Source: Acidovorax carolinensis
Lineage (GTDB): Bacteria; Pseudomonadota; Gammaproteobacteria; Burkholderiales; Burkholderiaceae_C
Length of the DNA: 64,000 nucleotides
Direction of reading: 5' to 3'
Assembly: GCF_002157145.1 (NCBI RefSeq)
Contig: NZ_CP021361.1
Location: 3,686,501 to 3,750,500 of the forward strand
Shown piece after piece: positions 1 to 9,900 of the stretch. The stretch's first letter is position 1. Each line of letters begins with the position of its first letter. The notes below the pieces were generated by a model. The model searched no databases. It worked only from the letters and a program-made list of their open reading frames with translations, and was not told the DNA's origin. The translations under genes were made by a program, and so were the position numbers.

Positions 1-192
1 AACTCACTCACAACTCGTTACGACATCGTCCTCAGGTTTTGCGCACTCCTGCCGACGCGCCGCCACAATGGCACGCGCACAGACGCCGGCATGGCCCCTG
101 CGGAAGGCTCCCGAAAAGAGCTGTTTTCCCGCCCTTTACCCGCCTTTGCCTGCGCCGTGCGCCCTCGACAATGCCGCTAAAGAGGAACTCCC

Positions 193-579
193 ATGGACAT
201 GCAATACCAGCTCAAGGCAGGCAGCTACTACCTGTACGACATGCGTGACACCCCCAGCGCTGTCACGGGCGAGCGCCGGTTCAAGCTGAAAACCGACACG
301 GTGGCGATTGCATTCGATGTGCACACAGGCGAGGTGCACCAGCACGGCAGCCCCACGCGCATCCAGTCGTGGGCCAACAACACGCGGCGGCGCCTGCGCG
401 CAGCGGGCGCCCAAGATGTGGCCAACGACATCGTGGTGGTGTCGGGCCCGCTGCCGGTGGACGAGCTCAACAAATGCCTGTGGGTGAACGGCTATGTGCG
501 GCGCATGTTCAAGCGCCTTGCCAGCCTGCCGCACGGCAAGCTGCAGCGCACGGCGGAACCGTTTCGCAAGGCCGCCTGA
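193..579 (+). CDS. Hypothetical protein, 128 aa
   Basis: I do not recognise this family. The protein is soluble in appearance, with no signal peptide or membrane segment, a mixed N-terminal half and a basic C-terminus rich in Arg and Lys (motif NGYVRRMFKRL). The start ATG follows an AGAGGAA ribosome-binding site about 6 nt upstream. It stands alone and ends just before a strong hairpin shared with the convergent universal stress gene. It is clearly coding by its codon pattern, but no function can be assigned. Confidence 0.7.
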   Translation: MDMQYQLKAGSYYLYDMRDTPSAVTGERRFKLKTDTVAIAFDVHTGEVHQHGSPTRIQSWANNTRRRLRAAGAQDVANDIVVVSGPLPVDELNKCLWVNGYVRRMFKRLASLPHGKLQRTAEPFRKAA

Positions 580-612
580 AGCCGCCCAAGCCTTTACTCT
601 CCTCTCTTCCAA

Positions 613-643
613 CGCCAAGGGCCGCTGTCAGCGGCCCTTGGCG
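613..643. terminator. Bidirectional hairpin terminator between convergent genes
   Basis: A perfect 15-bp inverted repeat (CGCCAAGGGCCGCTG and its complement) with a single central base lies between the 3' ends of the unknown gene at 193-579 and the stress protein gene. It is GC-rich and lacks a long T tract, so it may work as a bidirectional terminator or as a stabilising 3' hairpin. Confidence 0.6.
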
Positions 644-653
644 CATCTGCGGC

Positions 654-1139
654 TCAGGCTGCCACGTCTGCGGCACCTTGCTCCACATCGTCCTCCTGCT
701 CCGGCACCTCGGGGTGCTTCACGATGGTCACCGGCACCGGGCTGGAATGCGCCAGCTCTTGCGACACCGATCCCAGCAACGCACTGCTGATGGCGCCCTG
801 GCCGCGCGCACCGATGATGACCATGTCGCAGCCTGAGCTTTCGATGATGTCCACCAGCACATGCGCCGGGTCGCCCACGCCCACGGCGGTTTCGCAGCTC
901 AAGCCGGCCGCCTGCAGCAGCACGCGGGCCGGGGCCATCAAGTGCTCACCCGCCTCCACGCTGGCAGCGGCGATCAGGTCGGGGTCGCGCGACACCACCA
1001 GTTCATACAGCGACGCGGGTTCTTGCACATTGGCCAGCACCACGCTGGCGCGCAGGCCGTCCTGCACCAGCCGCAGCACATGGTGCACGGCGTCGAGCGA
1101 GAGGGCCGAGCCATCCACGGCGATGAGTATCTTGATCAT
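654..1139 (-). CDS. Universal stress protein, UspA family
   Basis: This is a 161-aa single-domain Usp protein. It begins with the typical strand IKILIAVDGS and ends with the ATP-binding signature G-2x-G-9x-G-S (residues in GARGQGAISSALLGS). Such cytoplasmic proteins bind ATP and support survival under starvation or stress. The start at MIKIL was chosen because AGGAG lies upstream and the family starts there; the open frame extends 71 codons further but that part is unlike Usp. It converges on the gene at 193-579. Confidence 0.9.
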   Translation of the reverse strand: MIKILIAVDGSALSLDAVHHVLRLVQDGLRASVVLANVQEPASLYELVVSRDPDLIAAASVEAGEHLMAPARVLLQAAGLSCETAVGVGDPAHVLVDIIESSGCDMVIIGARGQGAISSALLGSVSQELAHSSPVPVTIVKHPEVPEQEDDVEQGAADVAA

Positions 1140-1215
1140 GGCAACAACTCCTTTTATTGAACGGTTCGAACCAGTGTAGCGGCGCGTTGGCAGCGCGCGG
1201 GCCAGCGGCAGGTAG

Positions 1216-2415
<1,200 letters not shown>

Positions 2416-2440
2416 CCATCAGGTGATGGTGTCGCCTTTC

Positions 2441-2496
2441 GCTATTTATTTGATAGCTACAAGCGCCTGTCACGCAAGCGCAAGGGGCCAAAACCA
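2441..2496 (+). repeat. Dispersed intergenic repeat, copy A
   Basis: Starts GCTATTTATTTGATAGCT and continues through AAGCGC...GCAAGCGC to GGCCAAAA. It matches the pattern ATAGCT - AGCGCTT - spacer - AAGCGCT - GGCCAAAA shared with copies at 4712, 9691, 15315, 20030, 22441, 54297 and 54501. It sits between tgt and the next gene. Confidence 0.75.
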
Positions 2497-2531
2497 TTCA
2501 TAAACTGCTGCACCATCTGCTGCGCTGGCCC

Positions 2532-3005
2532 GTGCGTGCGCTGACCGGCCTGGGCAGCGGATTGCTGGCGTTGGCCATCCTGTTCGAGGAATGGGGCTGG
2601 GAGCCGCTGCAGCGGCTGCTGGCGCGCATTGGCCGCTGGCCCGGCCTGCGGTGGGTCGAGGCGCTGGTGCGCGGCCTGCCGCCCTGGGCAGCGGTGGCGG
2701 TGTTTCTCTTGCCCACGGCCCTGCTGCTGCCGGTCAAGCTGCTGGCCCTGTGGGCGGTGGGGCGCGGGCAGGTGCTGCTGGGCATGGCGGTGATCGTGCT
2801 GGCCAAGGTGGTGGGCACCGCCGTGGTGGCGCGGCTGTTCACGCTGACCCAGCCGGCGCTCATGCAACTGGGCTGGTTTGCCTTCACCTACGCCCACTGG
2901 ATGCACTTGAAGCACACCGTGCTGTCGCGCGCGCGGGCATCGTGGGCCTGGCGCGTAGCGCGGGTCATCAAGCGCCAGTGGCAGCAGCGGTGGCGCAGGC
3001 GCTGA
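2532..3005 (+). CDS. Small integral membrane protein of unknown function
   Basis: A 157-aa protein with two or three hydrophobic segments (around residues 5-20, 50-72 and 82-102) and a strongly basic C-terminus ending in RRWRRR. No ATG is available in frame, so the GTG at 2532 is the best start, but the open frame runs upstream into repeat copy A and the true start is uncertain. I do not recognise the family. The basic tail suggests the C-terminus is cytoplasmic. Confidence 0.65.
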   Translation: MRALTGLGSGLLALAILFEEWGWEPLQRLLARIGRWPGLRWVEALVRGLPPWAAVAVFLLPTALLLPVKLLALWAVGRGQVLLGMAVIVLAKVVGTAVVARLFTLTQPALMQLGWFAFTYAHWMHLKHTVLSRARASWAWRVARVIKRQWQQRWRRR

Positions 3006-3091
3006 CGCAGAAGCGAAAACCCCGCCCGCGCACAGCAATGCCATGGCGGTATGGGCCCAACGCTGGGTTTGCGTCACCAACACGGCAACCG

Positions 3092-3127
3092 AAAAAAAGG
3101 CACCTACCATGCGTGATGGCAGGTGCC
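3092..3127 (-). terminator. Rho-independent terminator after the DUF3597 gene
   Basis: Inverted repeat GGCACCTaCCAT / ATGGcAGGTGCC with a 5-nt loop, followed on the minus strand by a run of seven T. It lies 26 nt downstream of the stop codon of the gene at 3153-3533. Confidence 0.85.
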
Positions 3128-3152
3128 CCTTCGGTCGCGACGGCGCCGCAGA

Positions 3153-3533
3153 TCAGTCGCGCAGATCGGCCGGCAGCGTGCCGCCGTTGGCGGCGATGCT
3201 GCGCATCACCTGCTTGTGCAGCCAGATGTTCCAGGCGGCCGAGCCGGGTTCGTCGTTGCCGCTGTAAAGCAGTTCGCCAGCCAGCTCCTTGCGTGCGGCC
3301 AGGCTGCTATCGAGGCCCAGCAACTTGAGCAGGTCGACGATGGAGGTGCGCCAGTTCAGGCCACTCGCGCCGGGCATGGCGTCCAGAATGGGCGCCACGT
3401 CACCCAGCGGGATGGATGCCGGGGCCGCAGGGGCGGCCGGGGCGCCTGCGGCCGCCGGTGGCGCGGCCACGACGACTTCGGCCGCGTTGGCTGACGGGAA
3501 AATCTTGGAAAAAATCTTGGAGAAAAAGCCCAT
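3153..3533 (-). CDS. DUF3597 family protein
   Basis: A 126-aa protein. A short amphipathic N-terminus (MGFFSKIFSKIF) leads into an Ala/Pro-rich linker at about residues 15-40, followed by a compact helical domain ending WNIWLHKQVMRSIAANGG, which is the hallmark of DUF3597. The function of the family is not known. The start was set at MGFF, preceded by GGGAGC; upstream in-frame Met codons lack a site. It has its own terminator and is probably monocistronic. Confidence 0.85.
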   Translation of the reverse strand: MGFFSKIFSKIFPSANAAEVVVAAPPAAAGAPAAPAAPASIPLGDVAPILDAMPGASGLNWRTSIVDLLKLLGLDSSLAARKELAGELLYSGNDEPGSAAWNIWLHKQVMRSIAANGGTLPADLRD

Positions 3534-3612
3534 AAGTGCTCCCGGAGTGACGTTGAGGTTGCTGTGACACGCGGCACGCGGGGGCAAGCCCTGAGCGCCG
3601 CCTGCCTTTGTA

Positions 3613-4695
3613 TCACGCGGACGTGGCAGGCGGGGTTGCAGGTGCAGGTGCGGTTGCTACGGGCTGGCTCGACGTGCCGCAGGCGTGGCAAAACCGGGCA
3701 AACGCGCTCTTGCGCGTGCTGCAGTGTCCGCATTGGTCAAACAGGCCGATGCCGCAGTGCGGGCAAAAATCGATCTTGTCGTTTTTCAGGTCAACCGGGC
3801 GCTCGCAGCCGGGGCACACACTTTTGGCCAGGCGCGCCAGGGCCACGTCGTAGCCCAGCTCTTTGCGGCGCTGCTGGTCGGGCAGCGACTCGGCCTGCTT
3901 TTGCCGCTCCAGGTAGCGGTTGAGCGCCACGATGGCGTAGCGCCCCACCAGCGCCGTGATGGCTATGCCCACCACATAGCGCACATAGCCGCCGTAGCTC
4001 GGCAAATAGGGAACCAGTTCGACGAAGAAGGCGAATAGCGCAAAGAAGATGAAGCCCCACACAAACGGCCACCAGGTGCCCTTGCGCTTCTTGACAAAAA
4101 GCCAGCCCGCAATGGCAAGCAGGGGCAGCGTGAGCGCCAGGCGATACAGGAACACGCGCAGCTCGACCTTGCGGCGCTCGGCGTTGAGCTTTTCATAGCC
4201 GGCGGCTTCGAGCTGGCCCAGGCGCGCCTGAGCGGCCGCTGCGGCCTGGCGGGCATCGAGCGCGGCCTGCTGCTGCGCCTCGACGGCCTGCTGGGTCGTG
4301 CGCTCGGACTGCTTGAGCGCATCGAGGGCCTGTGTGCGGGCCAGCACCTCGGGGTCGTGCTCGGCGCGCTGGGTCACGCTGCGCGTGGCCAGCCAGTTGT
4401 TGAAGGTTTCGCGCTCGGCCTGGCTTTCGCTGCGCGCCTTGCTGCGCTGCAGCTGGGCCTGCTCCAGCGCGGTCTGCGCCTCTTGCTCGGCCTGGCGGGC
4501 ATCGCGCACCTGATTGCGCAGGGCCTGGGCTGCCGCCTTGTCGAGAAAGTCGTCCACCCGCAGCGGGGCTTCCACCTTGGGCAAGTCGCCCACGATGGTG
4601 CTGCCCAGGCCGATGAGAAAGCTGGCGAATACCAGTGCCACCAGCCACAGCCCCCGGCGGAACCATTTTTCGGAAAGTCGCAGTGATTTGCTCAT
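3613..4695 (-). CDS. Membrane protein with coiled coil and double zinc ribbon
   Basis: A 360-aa protein of unknown function with a clear plan. A membrane segment at about 15-36 is followed by a long coiled-coil region at 50-175 rich in Gln, Ala and Arg. Three more membrane segments lie near 182-200, 208-232 and 238-256. The C-terminus is cytoplasmic in appearance and carries four CxxC pairs (C294/C297, C311/C314, C322/C325, C336/C339), enough for two zinc ribbons, then a Pro/Ala tail. It is not a recognised enzyme. A dispersed repeat lies directly upstream. Confidence 0.8.
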   Translation of the reverse strand: MSKSLRLSEKWFRRGLWLVALVFASFLIGLGSTIVGDLPKVEAPLRVDDFLDKAAAQALRNQVRDARQAEQEAQTALEQAQLQRSKARSESQAERETFNNWLATRSVTQRAEHDPEVLARTQALDALKQSERTTQQAVEAQQQAALDARQAAAAAQARLGQLEAAGYEKLNAERRKVELRVFLYRLALTLPLLAIAGWLFVKKRKGTWWPFVWGFIFFALFAFFVELVPYLPSYGGYVRYVVGIAITALVGRYAIVALNRYLERQKQAESLPDQQRRKELGYDVALARLAKSVCPGCERPVDLKNDKIDFCPHCGIGLFDQCGHCSTRKSAFARFCHACGTSSQPVATAPAPATPPATSA

Positions 4696-4711
4696 GATTT
4701 TTTCTCTTTGG

Positions 4712-4763
4712 TTGCTATTTATTTAATAGCTGCTTGCGCTTGTAAATAAAGCGTTGCAGCCTG
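4712..4763 (+). repeat. Dispersed intergenic repeat, copy B
   Basis: TTGCTATTTATTTAATAGCT followed by GCGCTT...AAAGCG and GCCTGTTT. It lies between the divergent genes at 3613-4695 and 4910-5338. Confidence 0.7.
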
Positions 4764-4909
4764 TTTGTACCATTATTCGACCCGCATGATGCCGGCCGGA
4801 TCGACGCTTCGCATCCCTGGTCTTACACGCGCATCGCGGCAGCGTGGGGCGGAACTTTTCCCCATGCGCCGAGCCCCAACCATTTCCTACAGATCACCAG
4901 GGCGAAATC

Positions 4910-5338
4910 ATGATGTGGCGAAATCTGCGGCCTATCGCGGTGGCATTGGCGGGCGTCACCGCGCTGGCGGCCAGCAGCATGGCCTGGGCCGACCGGGACG
5001 GGCGCGGCCATGGACACCGGGGGGGTGCGCGGGTCGGCATCGGCCTTTACCTGGGCCCGGGTTTCGGCTATCCCGCTTATCCCGTTTACCGCCCCGTCTA
5101 CCCTTCTTACTACTACGCCGATCCTTACGGGTGGGCGCCGCCGGTGGTTGCAGTGCCGGCCGAGCCGCCCGTGTACATCGAGCGCGGCAGCGATGCCCCA
5201 GGCTACAGCGGGGGCGCCAACGGGCAGCCGCCACAGGGCTACTGGTACCGCTGCAACCAGCCGGATGGCTATTACCCGTATGTAACCCAGTGCCCTGGCG
5301 GGTGGCTGCAGGTGCCGGCCCAGCCACCGGCCAACTGA
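4910..5338 (+). CDS. Secreted Gly/Pro/Tyr-rich envelope protein
   Basis: A 142-aa protein with an N-terminal signal peptide (hydrophobic core at about 8-24, cleavage after AWA). The mature part has a Gly/His/Arg stretch, then a Tyr/Pro-rich region with repeated YP-type motifs, and two cysteines near the C-terminus that could form a disulfide. The start at MMWRNL was chosen because the signal peptide begins there; the open frame extends 22 codons further without support. Function unknown. Confidence 0.75.
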   Translation: MMWRNLRPIAVALAGVTALAASSMAWADRDGRGHGHRGGARVGIGLYLGPGFGYPAYPVYRPVYPSYYYADPYGWAPPVVAVPAEPPVYIERGSDAPGYSGGANGQPPQGYWYRCNQPDGYYPYVTQCPGGWLQVPAQPPAN

Positions 5339-5408
5339 CGCACATGCCGGCCACTGACTGCAATCGCCATCTCGCTTGGCCGTTGCCCCATCTCCTACCT
5401 GAGGAAGC

Positions 5409-5924
5409 ATGATGAAAGCCCTTTCCCTCGCAACCGTGCCGCTGCTGGCACTGGCCTTGACCGGCTGCACGATGATGCCCACCGGCCCCAGCGTGACGGT
5501 GCTGCCCGGCAGCACCAAGAGCTTTGAGCAGTTCAGGTACGACGACGTCAACTGCCGCCAATACGCGCACATGCAGGTGGGTGGCTCCAACGATGCCATC
5601 AACCAGAACGCGGTCGGCAGCGCGGTGGTGGGCACGACCATCGGCGCCCTGGCGGGTGCCGCGCTGGGCGGCAACCACGAGGGTGCGGCGGTGGGCGCCG
5701 GCATGGGCCTGCTGATGGGCTCGTCGGTGGGCTCCAGCAATGCCCAGTCCGCCGGTTACGGCAGCCAGCGCGGCTACGACAGCGCCTACGTGCAATGCAT
5801 GTACGCGCGCGGCCACCAGATTCCCGTGTACGGCCGCATGATGAGCAGTCCGGGCTCGCAAGGGCCGGGCTACGCCACGCCAATGGCGCCGCCACCGCCC
5901 CCGCCCGGCTACTGGCGCAGATAG
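5409..5924 (+). CDS. Glycine-zipper lipoprotein
   Basis: A 171-aa predicted outer-envelope lipoprotein. The lipobox LTGC puts the acylated Cys at residue 20. Residues about 70-105 form a glycine zipper (GxxxG repeats in the stretch VGTTIGALAGAALGG), as in Rick_17kDa/YMGG-type proteins. The tail is Pro-rich. GAGGAAG precedes the tandem ATG codons. It lies 70 nt after the secreted protein gene and may be co-transcribed with it. Confidence 0.8.
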   Translation: MMKALSLATVPLLALALTGCTMMPTGPSVTVLPGSTKSFEQFRYDDVNCRQYAHMQVGGSNDAINQNAVGSAVVGTTIGALAGAALGGNHEGAAVGAGMGLLMGSSVGSSNAQSAGYGSQRGYDSAYVQCMYARGHQIPVYGRMMSSPGSQGPGYATPMAPPPPPPGYWRR

Positions 5925-5930
5925 CATCCT

Positions 5931-7877
5931 TCAGGCCCCCAGCAGGCGAGCCACCCGCTCGCGCAGCAGCGCGGGCTGCACCTCGCGCGATGCCAGTGGT
6001 TGGCCCACGTTCAGCCCCACACGGTTGAACATGCCGCGCCGCAGCGGCCGCACCATGGCAGTGCCGCGCTCGATGCGGCTGAAAAATGAGCCCCACAGGT
6101 TGGTCAGCGCCATCGGAATCACGGGCGCCTCGACACCCTCTTGCTGTGCGCGCTCGATGATCTTCATGATGCCGCCCCTGAACTCTTGCAGTTGCCCATC
6201 CTTGGTGATACCGCCTTCGGGAAAGATCGCCAGCAGATCGCCTTCGCGCAGCACCTGGGCCGCGCGCTCGAAGGCTTCGGCATACACGCGCGGGTCCTCC
6301 TTTTGCGGCGCAATCGGAATCGCCTTGGCCAGGCGGAACAATGCGCCCAGCACCGGCACCCGGAAAATGCGGTGGTCCATCACAAAGTAGATGGGGCGCG
6401 GGCTGGCGGCCATGAGCAGCACGGCATCGACAAAGCTCACATGGTTGCAGGCCAGGATGGCGGCGCCGCTGGTGGGCAGGTGCTCGTCGCCCCGCACCTT
6501 GAAGCGGTAGACACAGCGCGAGAGCACCCAGGCCACGAAGCGCAGCAGGTATTCGGGCACCAGCATGAAGATGTAGAACGCCACCACCGCGTTCGCAATG
6601 CCCGTGAACAAAAAGATCTGCGGCACGGTGAAGCCCGCGCCCAGCAACGCGCCCGCAATGACCGAGCTGCCGATCATGAACAGCGCGTTCAGGATGTTGT
6701 TGGCCGCGATGATGCGCGCACGGTGCGTCGGCTGGCTGCGCATCTGGATCAGTGCATACATGGGCACGCTGTACAGGCCGGCAAACAGGCTCAGCAGCGC
6801 CAGGTCGGCCATCACGCGCCAGTGTGCGGGCTGCGCCACAAAGGCGGCCAGGCCCATCACATCAGAAGGCGGCAGGCCGCGCGCGGCAAAGTAAAGGTCG
6901 ATGGCAAACACACTCATGCCAATGGCGCCCAGCGGCACCAGGCCGATCTCGACATGGCGGCGCGAAAGCACCTCGCACAGCAGCGAGCCGGTGCCAATGC
7001 CGATGGAAAAAACCACCAGCAGCAGCGAGGCCACCTGCTCGTTGCCGTGCAGCACCTCTTTGGCAAAACTGGGGAACTGGCTGAGGAACACCGCGCCAAA
7101 AAACCACATCCAGCTGATGCCCAGCAGCGAGCGGAACACCACGATGTTCTGGTGCGCCAGCTTCAGGTTGCGCCAGGTCTCGGTAAAGGGGTTCCAGTTG
7201 ATGGTGAGGTGCGGGTCGGTGGCGGGCACCGCAGGAATGAACTGCGCCACGGCCCGCCCGAGCAACGCCAGCACCACACAGGCCACGGCCACGGTGGTGT
7301 GGCCGCCAATCAATCCATTCTCGGGCAGCGCCACCAGCAGGCCACCGGCCACGTTGCCCAGCAGGATGGCCACGAAGGTGCCCATTTCCACCATGCCGTT
7401 GCCGCCCGTAAGCTCGCGCTCGCTGAGCACCTGCGGCATGTAGGCAAACTTGACCGGGCCAAACAGCGTGGAATGCACGCCCATCAAAAAGGTGCACAGC
7501 AGCAGCACCGGCACGTTGCCCGCGATGAACCCGCCCGCCGCCACCAGCATGATGGCGATCTCCAGGTTCTTCACGAAACGGATCATGCGCGTCTTGTCGA
7601 ACTTGTCGGTCAGCTGCCCCGAGGTGGCCGAGAACAGCAGGAACGGCAGGATGAACAGCGCACCAATCACCAGCCCCGCCATGGCGGGCGGCAGCCACGA
7701 CACGCTGAGCTGGTAGGTCACCATCACGGTGAAGGCGAACTTGAACAGGTTGTCGTTGGCCGCACCCGAGAACTGCGTCCAGAAGAACGGCGCAAAGCGG
7801 CGCTGGCGCAGCAGGGCGAACTGGTTGGGGTCCTCATGCGTTGGTGCAACGCGGGTGGAGGCGGTTTTGGGGTGCAT
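5931..7877 (-). CDS. Fused MFS lysophospholipid transporter (LplT-like) and PlsC acyltransferase
   Basis: A 648-aa two-domain protein. Residues about 20-420 form a 12-helix major facilitator domain with LplT-like sequence (FFWTQFSGAANDNLFKFA near the start). Residues about 440-640 are a PlsC/LPLAT domain with the catalytic block NHVSFVD and the later FPEGG motif. The expected role is to flip lysophospholipid inward and re-acylate it. Unlike E. coli Aas there is no acyl-ACP synthetase domain. The start at MHPKTAS matches the transporter; the open frame is longer upstream, but that part overlaps the neighbouring gene and looks spurious. Confidence 0.85.
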   Translation of the reverse strand: MHPKTASTRVAPTHEDPNQFALLRQRRFAPFFWTQFSGAANDNLFKFAFTVMVTYQLSVSWLPPAMAGLVIGALFILPFLLFSATSGQLTDKFDKTRMIRFVKNLEIAIMLVAAGGFIAGNVPVLLLCTFLMGVHSTLFGPVKFAYMPQVLSERELTGGNGMVEMGTFVAILLGNVAGGLLVALPENGLIGGHTTVAVACVVLALLGRAVAQFIPAVPATDPHLTINWNPFTETWRNLKLAHQNIVVFRSLLGISWMWFFGAVFLSQFPSFAKEVLHGNEQVASLLLVVFSIGIGTGSLLCEVLSRRHVEIGLVPLGAIGMSVFAIDLYFAARGLPPSDVMGLAAFVAQPAHWRVMADLALLSLFAGLYSVPMYALIQMRSQPTHRARIIAANNILNALFMIGSSVIAGALLGAGFTVPQIFLFTGIANAVVAFYIFMLVPEYLLRFVAWVLSRCVYRFKVRGDEHLPTSGAAILACNHVSFVDAVLLMAASPRPIYFVMDHRIFRVPVLGALFRLAKAIPIAPQKEDPRVYAEAFERAAQVLREGDLLAIFPEGGITKDGQLQEFRGGIMKIIERAQQEGVEAPVIPMALTNLWGSFFSRIERGTAMVRPLRRGMFNRVGLNVGQPLASREVQPALLRERVARLLGA

Positions 7878-7932
7878 GGGTTTTTTATCCTCGTTTTCGA
7901 CGGGTGTGTTGTGTGTTGGTATGCCCCGCACA

Positions 7933-8814
7933 TCAGGCGCGCGGCCCGCGTGCGGCACCCACGGCGTGGGCGCCATTCTGCCCAAACGCCGTGACGCGCC
8001 GCAGGTGCGCCGCACTGCTGTGGCGCAGCGCCGCAAGGGCCGCCAACACCTGCAACGCCGCACCGGCCGCCAGCACATGCTTGAGGCTGTGGCCCGACAC
8101 CAGCTGCCCCGTGGCCTCGAACACCGGGTGGTCCGCCGCTTCGAAGAGCTTGGCCAGGGCATACAGCGCCATCACGGCGCCCAGGTGCAGCGCCAGTGCG
8201 CCATCGCGGCGCGGCAGACAGGCCAGGGCCAGCACCACCAGCACGCCACCCAACTGCACCACGGCCCAGGCCAGCAGGTTGCCGCTGTGCGACCACCACA
8301 GCACAGCCAGCGGCCCGACCAGCAACACGGCGCCTGCCGTCGCCGCACCGGCCCGCGCGCTCACGCGGCTGGCCGCAGCCAGCCCCAGCAGGCCGGCAAA
8401 CGGCAACACCATGCACAGGCGGTCCCACAGCAGGCCCGCGTCCTGCGGCTTCCAGTGGTACAGCGCGGAGCCCGCGGCCGTGCACACCAGCCCCGCAAAG
8501 AAGAGGGTGGCCAGCGCGCGCGATGGGGCATCGAGCATGCCCGGCGCCACGCGCCGCAATGCCACCAGCCCCCACAGGCCCGCGATGGCAAACGGCAGGT
8601 TGCTCAGCACATCCAGCGCGCAGGGAATGCCCCACAGCGCCCGCTGGTCGGCCAACGCATGCTGGTGAGCGCTGGCAGGCAGCATTGGCCCGAACAGCGC
8701 CAGCGCCAGCAACGCGGCCATGCCGAGCAGCAGGCCGGCTTCAGCGCGGGACAGGTTCGGGCGCAGCGGGGGGCGCGGGGCGCGCGGGTCAGAGGGGTGT
8801 GCAGAGAGGGTCAT
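7933..8814 (-). CDS. CREST/ceramidase-like membrane hydrolase
   Basis: A 293-aa protein with about seven hydrophobic helices. It shows the pattern of the CREST superfamily (alkaline ceramidases, PAQR, Per1): a Ser and His in AAGSALYHW (S116, H120), an Asp in LLWDRLCM (D131), and two His near the end in GHSLKH (H242, H246). These residues would bind zinc and hydrolyse an amide or lipid bond in the membrane. The substrate is unknown. It lies upstream of the lipid acyltransferase gene on the same strand, which suits a lipid role. Confidence 0.7.
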   Translation of the reverse strand: MTLSAHPSDPRAPRPPLRPNLSRAEAGLLLGMAALLALALFGPMLPASAHQHALADQRALWGIPCALDVLSNLPFAIAGLWGLVALRRVAPGMLDAPSRALATLFFAGLVCTAAGSALYHWKPQDAGLLWDRLCMVLPFAGLLGLAAASRVSARAGAATAGAVLLVGPLAVLWWSHSGNLLAWAVVQLGGVLVVLALACLPRRDGALALHLGAVMALYALAKLFEAADHPVFEATGQLVSGHSLKHVLAAGAALQVLAALAALRHSSAAHLRRVTAFGQNGAHAVGAARGPRA

Positions 8815-8932
8815 GGTCGTTGCATCCGAGGGTGGTCGATGCCGCGCAGTGTGTTCAGTGCGCCGTCTTTTTCGGTCAAAAAGTTGCCTGAGCTGCCACC
8901 CAATCCACCGCAGGTATCAATAATTGATACCC

Positions 8933-9664
8933 ATGAGCACCACCGCCGACCTCGTTGCCGCCCTCAAGAAGGAACTCAAAACCGCCCAGATGACCTACGC
9001 CGACCTGGCGCAAGCCCTGGGCATGGCCGAATCGAGCGTGAAGCGCATGCTGGCCAGGGGCGACATGCCGCTGTCGCGCATCGACGCCATCTGCCGCGCC
9101 CTGGCGCTGGACTTTGCCGACCTGGCCCGGCGCGTGGCCGATGCGCAGCCCTTGCTCAAAGAGCTGACGCAAGAGCAGGAAAAAGCCGTGGTGGCCGACA
9201 AAAAGCTGCTGCTGATGGCGATTTGCGTGCTGAGCCAGTGGACGCTGGAACAGGTGACCACCACCTACCGCCTGACCGAGGCCGAGGGCATCCAATACCT
9301 CGCGCAGCTCGACCGCATCGGCATCATCGAGCTGCGCCCGTTCAACCGCTACCGCCTCAAGCTCGCCAAGACCTTCCGCTGGCGCCCGCATGGCCCGGTG
9401 ATGAACTACTTTCGCGAGCACGCCCTGCTCGACTACTTTGCGGGTGGCTTCGATGGCCCGGGCGAAGGCGTGCTGCTGGTGCACGGCGCCATCAGCCGCA
9501 GCCTGGCCCCGGCCTTCATGGAACGCATGCAGCGCGTGGCGCACGACTTTGCCCAGCAGCATCTGGCCGACCAGAAGCTGCCCGAAAGCGAACGCGAGGG
9601 CTACACGCTGCTGCTGGCCCTGCGCAGCTGGGAGTTTGAGGCGTTTGCGGGCATGCGGCGTTAA
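8933..9664 (+). CDS. XRE/Cro-CI family transcriptional regulator
   Basis: A 243-aa protein. An N-terminal helix-turn-helix (TYADLAQALGMAESSVKRML) is followed by a long C-terminal region of unknown ligand specificity. The start ATG at 8933 is preferred to a TTG at 8924. It is divergent from the CREST membrane protein gene, with about 118 bp between the starts, so it may control it. Confidence 0.8.
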   Translation: MSTTADLVAALKKELKTAQMTYADLAQALGMAESSVKRMLARGDMPLSRIDAICRALALDFADLARRVADAQPLLKELTQEQEKAVVADKKLLLMAICVLSQWTLEQVTTTYRLTEAEGIQYLAQLDRIGIIELRPFNRYRLKLAKTFRWRPHGPVMNYFREHALLDYFAGGFDGPGEGVLLVHGAISRSLAPAFMERMQRVAHDFAQQHLADQKLPESEREGYTLLLALRSWEFEAFAGMRR

Positions 9665-9690
9665 CCAAAGTTGCTCGCCACCATTCATTC

Positions 9691-9750
9691 AATTTTGATA
9701 GCACATGGCGCATACCTGTAGGGCGCTACAGGCCAAAATGGCTTGAAAAC
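9691..9750 (+). repeat. Dispersed intergenic repeat, copy C
   Basis: AATTTTGATAGC, then GGCGC...GGGCGCTACAGGCCAAAATGGCTTGAAA. The right half is one of the best matches to the family. The stretch 9665-9900 holds this copy and no gene. Confidence 0.7.
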
Positions 9751-9900
9751 TGCGCAGTCACCGGGTTGCAGGGTGCGTGCGTGCCGGCGCCCTGAAACAC
9801 AACTTCACAACACTTCGCACAGCGCCTACATGCGCTTGACGCAGCGCCCCCACGATCAAGGCTCCCGGTTCCACACGGAATCACATCTGAGGAGAACACC

